A stretch of DNA of 64,000 bases from an uncultured Clostridia bacterium (GTDB lineage: Bacteria > Bacillota > Clostridia > Christensenellales > Borkfalkiaceae): assembly GCA_947627665.1 (NCBI GenBank), contig CANQWX010000006.1:31007-95006 (forward strand). The letters are read 5' to 3'. How positions within the stretch are numbered: position 1 is the first letter of the stretch; each line of letters opens with the position of its first letter. Both the position numbers and the translations under genes were made by a program. Under the pieces are notes generated by a model that ran no database searches, was not told where the DNA came from, and saw nothing but the letters and a program-made list of their open reading frames with translations. Positions 42,341 to 51,612 of this stretch are shown one piece after another.

Positions 42341-44956
42341 TCATTTCCGCGTTGCTCCGTAGTAGGCGTTCAGATACATTTGCCTGATCTCGCTCATGAG
42401 CGGATAGCGGGGATTGGCGCCCGTGCATTGGTCGTCGAACGCCGCCTCCGTCATCTCGTCGAGTTTTTCGAGGAATTGCTCCTCGGTGTACTTCCCTTCC
42501 AGCGCCTCCCGTATCGTCACGGGCTGTCCGATGGCGTCCTGAAGCGCGCGCAGTTTACGGATGAGCGCCTCGACAAGCTCCTCGTCCGTTTTTCCCTTGC
42601 ACCCGAGAACGCGGGCGGCGTTGGCATATCTGGCGCGGCATTGCGGATAAGCATACTGGGGGAAAGTCCCCATCTTGGCAGGCGCCTCGCTGCTGTTGAA
42701 GCGGATGACCTGTTCGAGCAGCAGGCTGTTCGCCATGCCGTGCGCGACGTGGAAATAGGAACCGAGCTTGTGCGCCATGGAGTGGCACACGCCGAGGAAG
42801 GCGTTCGCAAACGCCATGCCCGCCATTGTCGCCGCATTCGCCACTTTTTCGCGTGCGAGCGGGTCCTCCGCCCCCTTTTCGTAGGCGCGGGGAAGATATT
42901 CAAACAAAATTTTGAGCGCTTCCTTTGCAAGTCCGTTGGTAAAATCGGTCGCCATGACCGAGGCGATCGCCTCCAAGGCATGGCTGACGGCGTCGATCCC
43001 CGCGCAGGAAGTCAGTCCCTTGGGGATGTTCATCATGAGGTCGGCGTCCACGACCGCCATGTTCGGCATGAGCGCATAATCGGCGAGCGGGTACTTCGTG
43101 CCCGTCTTTTCGTCGGTGATGACGGCGAAGGGCGTGACTTCGCTGCCCGTGCCCGCCGTGGTGGGAACGGCGACAAACATCGCCTTTTCCCCCATCTTGG
43201 GGAAGGTGTAAACGCGCTTGCGGATGTCCATGAAGCGCATCGCCATGTCCTCAAAGGCGACCCCGGGGTGCTCATTGAGCATCCAGATGATCTTCGCCGC
43301 GTCCATGGGCGAGCCGCCGCCCACCGCAATGATGACGTCGGGCGCAAACGACCGCGCCAGCTCCGCTCCCTCCCGCGCGCATGCGAGTGTGGGGTCGGGC
43401 GCGACATGGAAAAACGTCGTGAAGGAAATGTCCTCTGCGCTCAAAACTTTTTCGATCTGTTTGGTAAAACCGCTCTCGTACAGGAAGGAATCGGTGACGA
43501 TGAACGCCTTTTTCTTGTGATATTCCGTGGAAAGTTCTTTCAGCGCGGAGGCAAGACAGCCGCGTTTGAAGTAGACTTTTTCGGGCGCTCTGAACCAAAG
43601 CATGTTTTCTCTCCTTTCCGCTACCGTCTTGATGTTGATGAGGTGCTTGACTCCCACATTCTCCGAAACGGAGTTGCCGCCCCAGCTTCCGCAGCCGAGG
43701 GTGAGCGACGGCGGGAAGCGGAAATTGTAAAGATCGCCGATGCCGCCGTGCGAGGAGGGCGAATTTACCACGATGCGGCAGGCGCGCATTCTCTCGCGGA
43801 AAGCCTCAAGTTTCTCCCGCCCGCGCTCCACATCGAGATAGATAGCGGCGGTGTGTCCCAAGCCGCCGTCGCGGATGAGGCGGTCCGCCTTGCTGACCGC
43901 GTCCTCAAAACTTTCGGCGCGGTACATCGCAAGCACGGGGGAGAGCTTTTCGTGGGCAAATTCCTCCGATAGGTCGACCGATTCCACCTCGCCGACGAGC
44001 ACACGCGTTTCCTTCGGCACTTCGAAGCCCGCAAGTTCCGCGATGGTGTGGGCGCTCTGCCCGACGATGCGCGAATTGAGCGCGCCGTTGATGATGATGG
44101 TCTTGCGCACCTTCTCCGTTTCTTCGGGGGTAAGGATATAGCCGCCGCGGAGCCGCAGCTCCGTCCGGAACGCTTCGTAGACCTTTTGATGGACGATGAC
44201 CGACTGCTCGGAAGCGCAGATCATGCCGTTATCAAAGGTCTTGCTGTGCAAAATAGAGGAAACGGCAAGACGGATGTCGGCGGTTTCGTCGATGACCGCG
44301 GGGGTGTTCCCCGCGCCCACGCCGAGGGCGGGTTTGCCCGAAGAATACGCCGCCTGCACCATGCCCGGCCCGCCCGTGGCGAGGATCATATCCGATTCCC
44401 GCATCACCATGCCCGAGAGCGGGACCGTCGGCATGTCGATCCAGCCGATGATGTCCTCGGGAGCGCCCGCTTTCACGGCGGCCTCGAGAACGATCCGCGC
44501 CGCCTCGATGGTGCTCTTTTTCGCGCGGGGGTGGGGAGAGATGATAAGGCCGTTGCGGGTCTTTAAGCACAAAAGACACTTGAAGATCGCGGTCGAAGTG
44601 GGATTTGTGGTGGGAATGATCGCCGCGATCACGCCGATCGGTTCCGCGATGCGGGTATAGCCGCCCTGTTCGTCCCGCTCGATGACGCCGCAGGTCCTCT
44701 CGTTTTTATAGGCGTTGTAGATATATTCGGAGGCATAGTGGTTTTTGATGACCTTGTCCTCCACGACCCCCATGCCCGTTTCCTCTACCGCAAGTTTTGC
44801 GAGCGGGATACGCGCCCTGTTCGCGGCGACCGCGGCCGCATAGAAAATTTTATCGACCTGCTCCTGCGTGTAAACGGAATATTTTTCCTGCGCGGCACGC
44901 ACCCGCACGATCGCCCGCTTGAGCGATTCTTCATCCTTGACGATAAAATCCTTCAT
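42341..44956 (-). CDS. adhE: Bifunctional acetaldehyde/alcohol dehydrogenase AdhE
   Basis: Turns acetyl-CoA into ethanol in two NADH-consuming steps, the main fermentative electron sink; the enzyme forms spirosomes. The 871-residue protein joins an acylating aldehyde dehydrogenase (about 1-440; catalytic Cys in FDNGMICASEQS near 243; PTTNPTSTAIFK) and an iron alcohol dehydrogenase (about 455-871; GGGSPMDAAKIIW and the iron-binding HSMAHKLGSYFHVAHG near 722). I chose the ATG at 44956 with AAAGAGG upstream; the 24-residue extension in frame is not needed. A perfect promoter lies at 45000-45028. No convincing Rex box was seen. Confidence 0.97.
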   Translation of the reverse strand: MKDFIVKDEESLKRAIVRVRAAQEKYSVYTQEQVDKIFYAAAVAANRARIPLAKLAVEETGMGVVEDKVIKNHYASEYIYNAYKNERTCGVIERDEQGGYTRIAEPIGVIAAIIPTTNPTSTAIFKCLLCLKTRNGLIISPHPRAKKSTIEAARIVLEAAVKAGAPEDIIGWIDMPTVPLSGMVMRESDMILATGGPGMVQAAYSSGKPALGVGAGNTPAVIDETADIRLAVSSILHSKTFDNGMICASEQSVIVHQKVYEAFRTELRLRGGYILTPEETEKVRKTIIINGALNSRIVGQSAHTIAELAGFEVPKETRVLVGEVESVDLSEEFAHEKLSPVLAMYRAESFEDAVSKADRLIRDGGLGHTAAIYLDVERGREKLEAFRERMRACRIVVNSPSSHGGIGDLYNFRFPPSLTLGCGSWGGNSVSENVGVKHLINIKTVAERRENMLWFRAPEKVYFKRGCLASALKELSTEYHKKKAFIVTDSFLYESGFTKQIEKVLSAEDISFTTFFHVAPDPTLACAREGAELARSFAPDVIIAVGGGSPMDAAKIIWMLNEHPGVAFEDMAMRFMDIRKRVYTFPKMGEKAMFVAVPTTAGTGSEVTPFAVITDEKTGTKYPLADYALMPNMAVVDADLMMNIPKGLTSCAGIDAVSHALEAIASVMATDFTNGLAKEALKILFEYLPRAYEKGAEDPLAREKVANAATMAGMAFANAFLGVCHSMAHKLGSYFHVAHGMANSLLLEQVIRFNSSEAPAKMGTFPQYAYPQCRARYANAARVLGCKGKTDEELVEALIRKLRALQDAIGQPVTIREALEGKYTEEQFLEKLDEMTEAAFDDQCTGANPRYPLMSEIRQMYLNAYYGATRK

Positions 44957-44999
44957 GAAACCTCTTTCCCTTAGAAAGTATGCTTCCTTTCCCGCGTTC

Positions 45000-45028
45000 A
45001 TCATACCATTGTTTGCGGATTTTGTCAA
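45000..45028 (-). promoter_or_regulatory. adhE promoter
   Basis: TTGACA (45023-45028), 17 bp, TATGAT (45000-45005) on the minus strand, leader about 37 nt. Confidence 0.83.
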
Positions 45029-45055
45029 TCGTTTGGAAAAAATTAGGGAAAAGGC

Positions 45056-45081
45056 AAAAAAAGTCCCGCCGCATGCGGGAC
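45056..45081 (-). terminator. valS terminator
   Basis: GTCCCGC / GCGGGAC (45063-45069, 45075-45081) with a T7 run on the minus strand, about 155 nt past the valS stop. Confidence 0.85.
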
Positions 45082-45116
45082 ATTACATTATTATATATGA
45101 AGAGTCTACCTGTGTG

Positions 45117-45236
45117 AGAAAGTTCACCGAAGGTAACGGAGGACTTGGCGCCCCTTGCAGGGGAGCTGGCGAGGCGTTAGCCGAGCCTGAGGGGTTCTCA
45201 GAAACCCTTTCGGCATCGGAGGGGGGTAAATTTGGC
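45117..45236. repeat. Inverted member of the CCCCTCAG...AGCTCCCCT...GCCAAG repeat family
   Basis: Read on the minus strand it contains CCCCTCAG, a GGCTAACGCC-containing variable hairpin, CAGCTCCCCTGCAAGGGG and GCCAAG, the same order as at 29187-29238 and 26780-26935. It fills the gap between valS and its terminator. Confidence 0.7.
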
Positions 45237-47858
45237 TCACAGGTCGGAGAGCTGTTTTTCGATCTTCTTTTTCATGTCGATGAACTTTTCGAGCTTGGCG
45301 CGCTCATCGTCCACCACTTTCTTGGGCGCCTTTGCCACGAAATTGTTGTTGGCGAGCTTCCCGCCCGCGCGGGCGATCTCTCCTTCCACGCGCTCAAGCT
45401 CCTTTTCGAGGCGCGCGCGCTCCACTTCGATGTCGACGAGTTCCCCGAGCGGCACGAACAGGTGCCCGAGTTCGCACACCTGCGACACCGTCTTTTCGCC
45501 CGCGTCGGCGCCCGACGCCACAAGATCGATCTCGCTCGCGCCCGCGAGCCGCAGGATGGCGCTCTTGTTGACCGTGACAAGCCGCTTTTGCTCGGTGATC
45601 AGAAACAGATGCACTTTCTTGGCGGGCGGACAGTTGACCGCCACCTTCATGGCGCGCACCGTCTTGATGAGGTCGATGACCCCCTCGAACGCCTTCGCCT
45701 CCTTCTTATAGGCATACTTCGTATTGTAGCGGGGATAATCCGCCGTCACGATCCTCCCCTTGGTCCCCGGCAGGTAGCCGTAGATCTCCTCGGTGACGAA
45801 CGGGATGAAGGGATGCAGCAGTTTGAGCGTATCCCCGAGCACATACATGAGCACGCCGAGCTGCGCACGCTTTTTCTCCTTGTCCTCGCCGTAGAGGGCG
45901 GGCTTCGACAGCTCGATGTACCAATCGCAGAAGTCCTCCCACACGAAGTCCGTGAGCTTGTCCGCCGCGATGCCGAGATCGTACTTCTGCATCGCCACGG
46001 TCACCTCGCGCACCGTGGACATCAGCCGCGAAATGATCCAGCGGTCGGCGGGTTGCAGCTTGATGTCCTCGAGCTTGGGGATCTTCTCCCCTTTGGCGTT
46101 CATGAGCACAAAGCGGGAGGCGTTCCAGACCTTGTTGATGAAGTTGCGCGACCACTCCACCTTCGTATCGGTGAAGCGGGTGTCGTTGCCAGGCGCCACG
46201 CCCATCAGCAGGGAAAGGCGGAGGGAATCCGCGCCGTATTTTTCGATCATCTCGAGCGGGTCGATGCCGTTGCCGAGCGATTTGCTCATCTTGCGGCCCT
46301 GCTCGTCCCGCACAAGCCCGTGGATGAGCACGTCGCGGAACGGGACCTTGCCCGTATGTTCCAGCCCCGAGAACATCATGCGCATCACCCAGAAGGGAAT
46401 GATGTCGTACCCCGTGACGAGCACGTCGGTCGGGTAAAAATAGTTGAAATCGGGAGTTTCCTCCGGCCAGCCGAGCGTCGAGAAGGGCCAAAGCGCCGAG
46501 GAGAACCATGTGTCGAGGCAATCCTCCTCCTGCGTCAGGCGGGTGCTGCCGCACTTGGGGCAGACGGAGGGCGTTTCGCGGGAACAGATCGCTTCGCCGC
46601 ATTCGCAATACCAGACGGGAATGCGGTGTCCCCACCAAAGCTGGCGGGAAATGCACCAATCGCGGATGTTTTCCAGCCAATTAAAGTAAATTTTGGCAAA
46701 GCGGTCGGGCGTGAACTTGGTCTTGTTCTTGACGACCGCGTCGATCGCGGGCTTTGCGAGCGGCTTCATGCTGACGAACCACTGCTTGGAAACGATGGGT
46801 TCGAGCGTCGCGTTGCAGCGGTGGCAGTGTCCCACGTTGTGGGTGTGCGGTTCGATCTTTACCAGCAGGCCGAGCGCCTCCATCTCCCCGACGATGCGCT
46901 TTCTCGCCTCGTAGCGGTCAAGCCCGCAGAACTTCCCGCCCTGTTCGTTGATGCTGCCGTCGTCGTTCATGACCTTGATCATCGGCAGGTTGTGGCGAAG
47001 CCCCACCTCGAAGTCATTGGGGTCGTGGGCGGGGGTGATCTTCACTGCGCCCGTGCCGAATTCCATATCCACATAGCTGTCGGCAACGACGGGGATCTCC
47101 CTGCCGACGAGGGGCAGCACGAGGGTCTTGCCCACGAGATGGGCATAGCGCCCGTCCTCCGGGTTGACGGCGACCGCCGTATCGCCGAGCATCGTTTCGG
47201 GGCGGGTGGTGGCGATCGTGATGGAATCGTCCGAATCCTTCACGGGATAGCGGAAGTACCAGAAATTGCCGCGGTCCTCCGAATAGGCGACTTCCTCGTC
47301 CGAGAGCGCCGTGCGGCAATCGGGGCACCAGTTGATGATGCGGCTCCCGCGGTAGATAAGCCCCTTTTCATAGAGGCGGCAGAACGCCTCGCGCACCGCG
47401 CGGGAACAGCGTTCGTCGAGGGTGAAGGCAAGGCGCGACCAATCGCAGGAACAGCCTAACTTTTTGAGCTGCCCGATGATCTTCCCGCCGTATTGCTCCT
47501 TCCACGCCCACGCGCGGCGCAAAAATTCCTCTCTGCCCAAGGATTCCTTGCTTGTCCCCTCTTCGCGGAGTTTTTCCACGATTTTATGTTCGGTCGCAAG
47601 CGACGCATGGTCTGTGCCGGGGAGCCACAGGACGGAATAACCCTGCATCCGCTTGAAGCGGGCAACGGTATCCTGCATGGTTTCATCCATGGCATGCCCC
47701 ATGTGGAGCTGCCCCGTGATGTTGGGAGGCGGCATCATCACCGTAAAAGGCACCTTTTTGGGATCGATCTCCGCATGGAAACAGCCGCTCTCCAACCAAT
47801 CCGCGTAGATGCGGTCCTCGAATTCCTTGGGGTCGTACGTCGTTTGCATCTCTTTCAT
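45237..47858 (-). CDS. valS: Valyl-tRNA synthetase
   Basis: Class I synthetase charging tRNA-Val. The 873-residue protein has the HIGH-type motif as [13 protein letters not shown] (near 46-58), the CP1 editing domain, a zinc-binding segment ([21 protein letters not shown]), the KMSKS motif in [11 protein letters not shown] (near 523), the anticodon-binding domain and the C-terminal coiled coil (about 805-873) typical of ValRS. AGGTGAAAAG precedes the ATG at 47858, and there is a perfect promoter at 47888-47916. The upstream gap is only 111 bp and has no T-box features. folC, which often follows valS in Firmicutes, is absent. Confidence 0.97.
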   Translation of the reverse strand: MKEMQTTYDPKEFEDRIYADWLESGCFHAEIDPKKVPFTVMMPPPNITGQLHMGHAMDETMQDTVARFKRMQGYSVLWLPGTDHASLATEHKIVEKLREEGTSKESLGREEFLRRAWAWKEQYGGKIIGQLKKLGCSCDWSRLAFTLDERCSRAVREAFCRLYEKGLIYRGSRIINWCPDCRTALSDEEVAYSEDRGNFWYFRYPVKDSDDSITIATTRPETMLGDTAVAVNPEDGRYAHLVGKTLVLPLVGREIPVVADSYVDMEFGTGAVKITPAHDPNDFEVGLRHNLPMIKVMNDDGSINEQGGKFCGLDRYEARKRIVGEMEALGLLVKIEPHTHNVGHCHRCNATLEPIVSKQWFVSMKPLAKPAIDAVVKNKTKFTPDRFAKIYFNWLENIRDWCISRQLWWGHRIPVWYCECGEAICSRETPSVCPKCGSTRLTQEEDCLDTWFSSALWPFSTLGWPEETPDFNYFYPTDVLVTGYDIIPFWVMRMMFSGLEHTGKVPFRDVLIHGLVRDEQGRKMSKSLGNGIDPLEMIEKYGADSLRLSLLMGVAPGNDTRFTDTKVEWSRNFINKVWNASRFVLMNAKGEKIPKLEDIKLQPADRWIISRLMSTVREVTVAMQKYDLGIAADKLTDFVWEDFCDWYIELSKPALYGEDKEKKRAQLGVLMYVLGDTLKLLHPFIPFVTEEIYGYLPGTKGRIVTADYPRYNTKYAYKKEAKAFEGVIDLIKTVRAMKVAVNCPPAKKVHLFLITEQKRLVTVNKSAILRLAGASEIDLVASGADAGEKTVSQVCELGHLFVPLGELVDIEVERARLEKELERVEGEIARAGGKLANNNFVAKAPKKVVDDERAKLEKFIDMKKKIEKQLSDL

Positions 47859-47887
47859 CTTTTCACCTGCCGGGCGTGATCCTTTCC

Positions 47888-47916
47888 ATTATATCCCTTT
47901 CCCGCCCGATTGTCAA
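47888..47916 (-). promoter_or_regulatory. valS promoter
   Basis: TTGACA (47911-47916), 17 bp, TATAAT (47888-47893) on the minus strand. Confidence 0.83.
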
Positions 47917-47933
47917 TTATTCCCGCCGCGACA

Positions 47934-47950
47934 TAGGATATATTATCCTA
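47934..47950. promoter_or_regulatory. Palindromic candidate operator TAGGATA-TAT-TATCCTA
   Basis: A perfect 7+3+7 inverted repeat 20 nt before the start of the ABC substrate-binding gene and 18 nt upstream of the valS -35 box. Its centre contains the only reasonable -10-like sequence for the ABC operon (TATATT), so a bound regulator would block that promoter. Confidence 0.55.
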
Positions 47951-47969
47951 AAATTTTCGGAGAAAAGCA

Positions 47970-48971
47970 ATGAAAAAAATACTTACGCTGTTTGCGGCGG
48001 GGCTGTTCGCCCTGCTTCCCCTCTCCGCCTGCCGCGAGACAGACGGGGACATAAAAACTTTGCGCGTCAACGAGGTGACGCACTCCATCTTCTATGCGCC
48101 CATGTACCTCGCCGAGTCCCTCGGCTATTTTGAGGAAGAGGGCTTAAAGATCGAGCTTACCAACGGCGGCGGCGCCGACAACGTGATGTCTGCCGTTCTC
48201 TCGGGCGACACCGACATCGGCTTCTGCGGTCCCGAGGCGGCGCTCTATGTGCAGCTCGGCGGAGCAAGCGACCTGCCCACCGTGTTCGGACAGCTCACCA
48301 AGCGGGACGGCTCCTTCCTGGTATCCCGCCACGAGGAACCCGACTTCAAGTGGACCGACCTCAAGGGCAAGGAGATCCTCGCGGGCCGCAAAGGCGGCGT
48401 ACCCGCCATGACCTTTGAGTATGTGCTCAAAGAGAACGGCTTTACGAAAGAGGACATCAACCTCAATTTCGGCGTTTCTTTCAACAACATGACGGCAGCC
48501 TTCCTCGAAGGGACCGCCGATTACTGCACCATCTTCGAACCCACCGCCTCCGAGGTGCAGGCAGAGGGCAAGGGATATATCGTGGCAGCCGTCGGCGACG
48601 CTTCGGGCGAGGTGCCCTACACTTCCTTCATCGCCAAGCGCAGCTGGCTCGACAAGAACGGCGAGACCGCCAAAGGCTTCTTGCGGGCGATCATGCGGGC
48701 GATCGAATTCGCGGAAAAGACCGATGACGACGAAGTGGCGACCTATCTGTACAAACAATTCCCGGACACCTCCTATGCCTCCATCACGACGAGCGTAAAG
48801 AGCTACAAGCGCATCGACTCGTGGCAGAAGGATATGCAGATGACCCAAGCGAGCTTTGACCGTCTGCAAGACATCATCGCGGCGGCGGGCGAGCTGCCCA
48901 CCCGCGGAGATTTTACCAAGCTGACGGACAATTCCTTCGCAAAAGAAGTTTACGAGAGCCTGAACAAATGA
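47970..48971 (+). CDS. ABC transporter substrate-binding lipoprotein, NMT1/SsuA-like
   Basis: Periplasm-facing lipoprotein that captures the substrate of the importer encoded with the next two genes. The 333-residue protein has a signal peptide with lipobox LSAC (Cys21) and an NMT1/SsuA-type fold: IFYAPMYLAESLGYFEEEGLKIEL, NVMSAVLSGDTDIGFCGPEAALYVQ, GRKGGVPAMTFEYVLKENG. The family imports sulfonates, taurine, nitrate, or thiamine pyrimidine precursors. There is no TPP riboswitch or CCCFC motif and no sulfonate or thiamine enzyme nearby, so the substrate remains open. CGGAGAAAAGCA precedes the ATG. A palindrome just upstream may be its operator. Confidence 0.88.
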   Translation: MKKILTLFAAGLFALLPLSACRETDGDIKTLRVNEVTHSIFYAPMYLAESLGYFEEEGLKIELTNGGGADNVMSAVLSGDTDIGFCGPEAALYVQLGGASDLPTVFGQLTKRDGSFLVSRHEEPDFKWTDLKGKEILAGRKGGVPAMTFEYVLKENGFTKEDINLNFGVSFNNMTAAFLEGTADYCTIFEPTASEVQAEGKGYIVAAVGDASGEVPYTSFIAKRSWLDKNGETAKGFLRAIMRAIEFAEKTDDDEVATYLYKQFPDTSYASITTSVKSYKRIDSWQKDMQMTQASFDRLQDIIAAAGELPTRGDFTKLTDNSFAKEVYESLNK

Positions 48972-49022
48972 TCCTCCGCCCCCTCCTTGCGGGGCGGCAT
49001 AGGCCTCCAAAGGAAAAACATC

Positions 49023-49757
49023 ATGAAAGAGAAGATCCTGACGTTCGATAACGTCAAACTGATATACCATACCGTGCGCGGGGAAACGGTTGCGACCGAA
49101 GGGCTGAGCTTCGAGATATCGGAAGGCGAATTCGTCGCCATGATCGGACCGTCGGGCTGCGGCAAAAGTACGCTCTTGTCCCTTGCGGCGGGGCTTCTCA
49201 AGCCCTCCGAGGGCACGGTGACGCGCCGCGGCTCCGTGGGATATATGCTCCAGCGCGATGAGCTTTTTCCGTGGCGCACCATCGAAAAGAACATCCTGCT
49301 TCCCCTCGAGATCCAAAAGAAACTGACGTCCGAAGCGCGGGAAGAGGCCAAAAAACTCGCCGAAAAGTACGGTTTGAAGGAGTTTTTGGGGAGTTACCCC
49401 GCAGAGCTTTCGGGCGGCATGCGGCAGCGGGCGGCGCTCATCCGCACCCTTGCCCCCGGCCCCGACATCCTTCTCCTCGACGAGCCGTTCTCCGCACTCG
49501 ACTACCAGACGCGGCTCAACGTGACGCAGGACGTCGCGGGCATCATCCGCAGGGAGCACAAGACGGCCCTCCTCATCACGCACGACATCTCCGAGGCGAT
49601 CTCGCTTGCCGACCGCGTGATCGTGCTCACGGGACGCCCTGCCCGCGTCGCGCATACCCATTCCCTCGGCTTCGGGGAGGACGACCCCCTCAAGCGGCGG
49701 GAGAACAGGCAGTTCTCCGTCTGGTTCGAACTGCTCTGGAAGGAGTTGAACGCATGA
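49023..49757 (+). CDS. ABC transporter ATP-binding protein, SsuB/TauB-like
   Basis: Energising subunit of the importer. The 244-residue protein has Walker A GPSGCGKST (near 42-50), a Q-loop (GYMLQRDELFPWRTIEKN), signature LSGGMRQRAALIRTL (near 130), Walker B ILLLDEPFSALDYQTR and H-loop ITHDISEAISLADRV. The RDELFPWRT after the Q-loop is characteristic of the nitrate/sulfonate/taurine subfamily. AAAGGAAAAACATC precedes the ATG at 49023. Its stop overlaps the permease start (ATGA). Confidence 0.94.
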   Translation: MKEKILTFDNVKLIYHTVRGETVATEGLSFEISEGEFVAMIGPSGCGKSTLLSLAAGLLKPSEGTVTRRGSVGYMLQRDELFPWRTIEKNILLPLEIQKKLTSEAREEAKKLAEKYGLKEFLGSYPAELSGGMRQRAALIRTLAPGPDILLLDEPFSALDYQTRLNVTQDVAGIIRREHKTALLITHDISEAISLADRVIVLTGRPARVAHTHSLGFGEDDPLKRRENRQFSVWFELLWKELNA

Positions 49758-50569
49758 AACACGATCCGAAAAACTTCTCGGGAGAGCATCTCCTCTGGCA
49801 AAAAAAGCGCAAAAGACGGCTGGCGATCGTCTGGTCGCTCCGTGTGGGACTACTCCTTTGTTTTCTCCTTTTCTGGGAGCTGAGCACACGGCTCGGCTGG
49901 GCGGACCCCTTTCTCGTCAGTTCCCCTTCCCGCATCGGGGCGACCCTCGCCTCTCTCTATGCCGAGGGCACCCTTTTCTACCACATCGGCGTGACCTTGC
50001 TCGAAACGGTCATCGGCTTTGCCGCCGCCGTCGCCCTCGGCTATGCCATCGCGCTGCTCCTTTGGTGGAGCGATCTTCTGCGCCGCGTGCTCGAACCCTA
50101 TATCGTCGTTCTGAACGCGCTGCCCAAGATCGCAATGGGTCCGCTCATCATCATCTGGTGCGGCACGGGGAGCAAGGCGATCGTCTTTATGACGATCCTC
50201 GTCGGCATCATCGTCGTGATCATGCACAGCCTGTCCGCCTTCCTCGAAACGGACGAAAACAAGCTGCTGCTCCTGCGCTCCATGGGCGCGGGCAAACGGC
50301 AGATCCTCACCAAGCTCGTCATCCCCTCATCGCGCGCGGCATTTATCTCCATGCTGAAGGTCGCCGTGGGCATGAGCTGGATCGGGTCGATCATGGGCGA
50401 ATATATCGTTTCCCGCGCGGGGCTGGGCTACCTCATCGTCTACGGCGGGCAGGTGTTTAAGCTGGACCTTGTGATGACGGCGACCGTCGTGCTGTGCGCG
50501 CTTGCCGCCGCCATGTACTTTTTGGTGGTGCTTCTCGAAAAGATACTCGTAAAAAATACAAAGAATTGA
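49754..50569 (+). CDS. ABC transporter permease, SsuC/TauC-like
   Basis: Membrane channel of the importer. The 271-residue protein has six predicted membrane segments (from about 30 to 265) and the BPD-type EAA loop, seen as ENKLLLLRSMGAGKRQILTKLVIPSS, which contacts the ATPase. The ATG at 49754 overlaps the ATPase stop. The last 243 nt overlap, tail to tail, the open frame of the YkvI-like gene on the other strand, an unusually long antisense overlap in this otherwise tidy genome. Confidence 0.93.
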   Translation: MKHDPKNFSGEHLLWQKKRKRRLAIVWSLRVGLLLCFLLFWELSTRLGWADPFLVSSPSRIGATLASLYAEGTLFYHIGVTLLETVIGFAAAVALGYAIALLLWWSDLLRRVLEPYIVVLNALPKIAMGPLIIIWCGTGSKAIVFMTILVGIIVVIMHSLSAFLETDENKLLLLRSMGAGKRQILTKLVIPSSRAAFISMLKVAVGMSWIGSIMGEYIVSRAGLGYLIVYGGQVFKLDLVMTATVVLCALAAAMYFLVVLLEKILVKNTKN

Positions 50570-51466
50570 AAAGGCAAGCCCGACGCCTCCCAAAACGGGA
50601 TAGAGCACACGGACGATGCCCGAAAGACCCAATCTCGACGAACCAAATGCCGCAAGGATGACCAAGGCCCTTGCGGCGTTTCTTTTTCCGCCCGCGGGGA
50701 GCGCGCCGCAGAGGGAGAGCAGCGGATAGAGCGCGGAGCCGAGCGAGGTGAGAATGGCGAGCGCGGACGCCACGTAAAAGGCGGGTGCGCCGCGCATGAC
50801 GTACAAGAAGGGAAGCTCGGCGTTCATGGCTTCCCCGCCCGCGCGGAAAACGGCGCCGAGCACACGGCAGGCGCAGAGCAAAACGAGCACACCTGCCAGC
50901 AGCGCGGAGAGAACGGGGCGCTTTGCCCTCTTTCCCGCGTCGAGCAGCACGGGCGCGGCGAGCAAGACGTTCATCCCCGCGTACAGCACCCCCATCCCCC
51001 GCACGCGCCCGAAGGGGAGCGTCCCGCCCCGCGTAAAGGCGAGCACAAAGGCGACGAGGACGGGCACGAGGATGCAGTTGAGCAGGGAGATCCCGCCCGT
51101 CCCCTTGCGCAAAAAGAGCAGAACGACGGCAAGCCCGCCAAGGGAAATCAGAGGCGAGCATGCGGGGCAGAGCGCGTCAAGCCCCGCCAGCATTCCCGCG
51201 CAGGGCACGAAGGAGAGCGCCGAAACGACGCTGCGGACCCACTTCCCGCCGCGGGAAAACAGGGCGTCGGTCGCTCCCACATATCCCCCGTGCTTTTTGC
51301 CCAGGAGCAGAAAAAAGGCCGTGAGCGCAAAAAAGATCCCGAAGGAGAAGAACAAGGAAAGGAGCGCGTCGGGAAAACGGAAAAAACGCACAAGCTCCGC
51401 GCCCGACAAAAAGCCCGCGCCGATGCATGTTCCCACGATAAAGAGTGTCGTTTGGATAAGCCCCAT
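50327..51466 (-). CDS. YkvI-like multi-pass membrane protein with an antisense-derived C-terminal tail
   Basis: The first ~305 residues form a membrane protein of about nine or ten segments starting MGLIQTTLFIVGTCIGAGFLSGAELVRFF, the glycine-rich opening of the YkvI family (distant LeuT/APC-type fold, function unknown). After SILCIFYEYLF the frame runs on for about 75 residues of His/Arg-rich, non-membrane sequence that is simply the complement of the ABC permease gene. This tail looks accidental: the native stop was probably lost by a small indel near 50550. The start at 51466 lies near a divergent promoter region with a copy of the palindromic repeat. Transport substrate unknown. Confidence 0.75.
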   Translation of the reverse strand: MGLIQTTLFIVGTCIGAGFLSGAELVRFFRFPDALLSLFFSFGIFFALTAFFLLLGKKHGGYVGATDALFSRGGKWVRSVVSALSFVPCAGMLAGLDALCPACSPLISLGGLAVVLLFLRKGTGGISLLNCILVPVLVAFVLAFTRGGTLPFGRVRGMGVLYAGMNVLLAAPVLLDAGKRAKRPVLSALLAGVLVLLCACRVLGAVFRAGGEAMNAELPFLYVMRGAPAFYVASALAILTSLGSALYPLLSLCGALPAGGKRNAARALVILAAFGSSRLGLSGIVRVLYPVLGGVGLAFSILCIFYEYLFEKHHQKVHGGGKRAQHDGRRHHKVQLKHLPAVDDEVAQPRAGNDIFAHDRPDPAHAHGDLQHGDKCRAR

Positions 51467-51485
51467 TTTTCAATATCTATGAAAT

Positions 51486-51549
51486 TATGTCTGACAAAAT
51501 ACACAAAATATGGAAAAAAATACAGAATTCTGTCAGACATAGTACTCTG
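51486..51549. repeat. Dispersed palindromic repeat, copy E (with an inverted half copy)
   Basis: TGTCAGACATAGTACTCTG at 51531-51549, and its arm TATGTCTGACA inverted at 51486-51496; the pair can form a hairpin of about 56 nt. It lies just upstream of the PadR-protein promoter and just outside the YkvI-like start. Confidence 0.7.
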
Positions 51550-51554
51550 CATAG

Positions 51555-51583
51555 TTGACATATCCGAAAATATGTTGTATAAT
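51555..51583 (+). promoter_or_regulatory. Promoter of the PadR-domain membrane protein gene
   Basis: Perfect TTGACA (51555-51560), 17 bp, TATAAT (51578-51583), 5 bp after the palindromic repeat; AAAGGAGAAGCAAT precedes the ATG. Confidence 0.9.
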
Positions 51584-51612
51584 ATTGGCAGAAAAACAAA
51601 AGGAGAAGCAAT

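Noticed and set aside
44957..45060. Rex-binding site upstream of adhE
   Set aside because: Rex sites resemble TTGTGAnnnnnnTCACAA or TTGTTAAnnnnTTAACAA; no such inverted repeat was found near the adhE promoter.
44919..47459. An 846-codon plus-strand open frame opposite valS
   Set aside because: Antisense shadow of valS with no domain and no start signals.
47859..47969. T-box leader for valS or TPP riboswitch for the ABC importer
   Set aside because: The gap between the divergent genes is only about 111 bp, filled by the valS promoter and a short palindrome; no T-box or THI-box sequence is visible.
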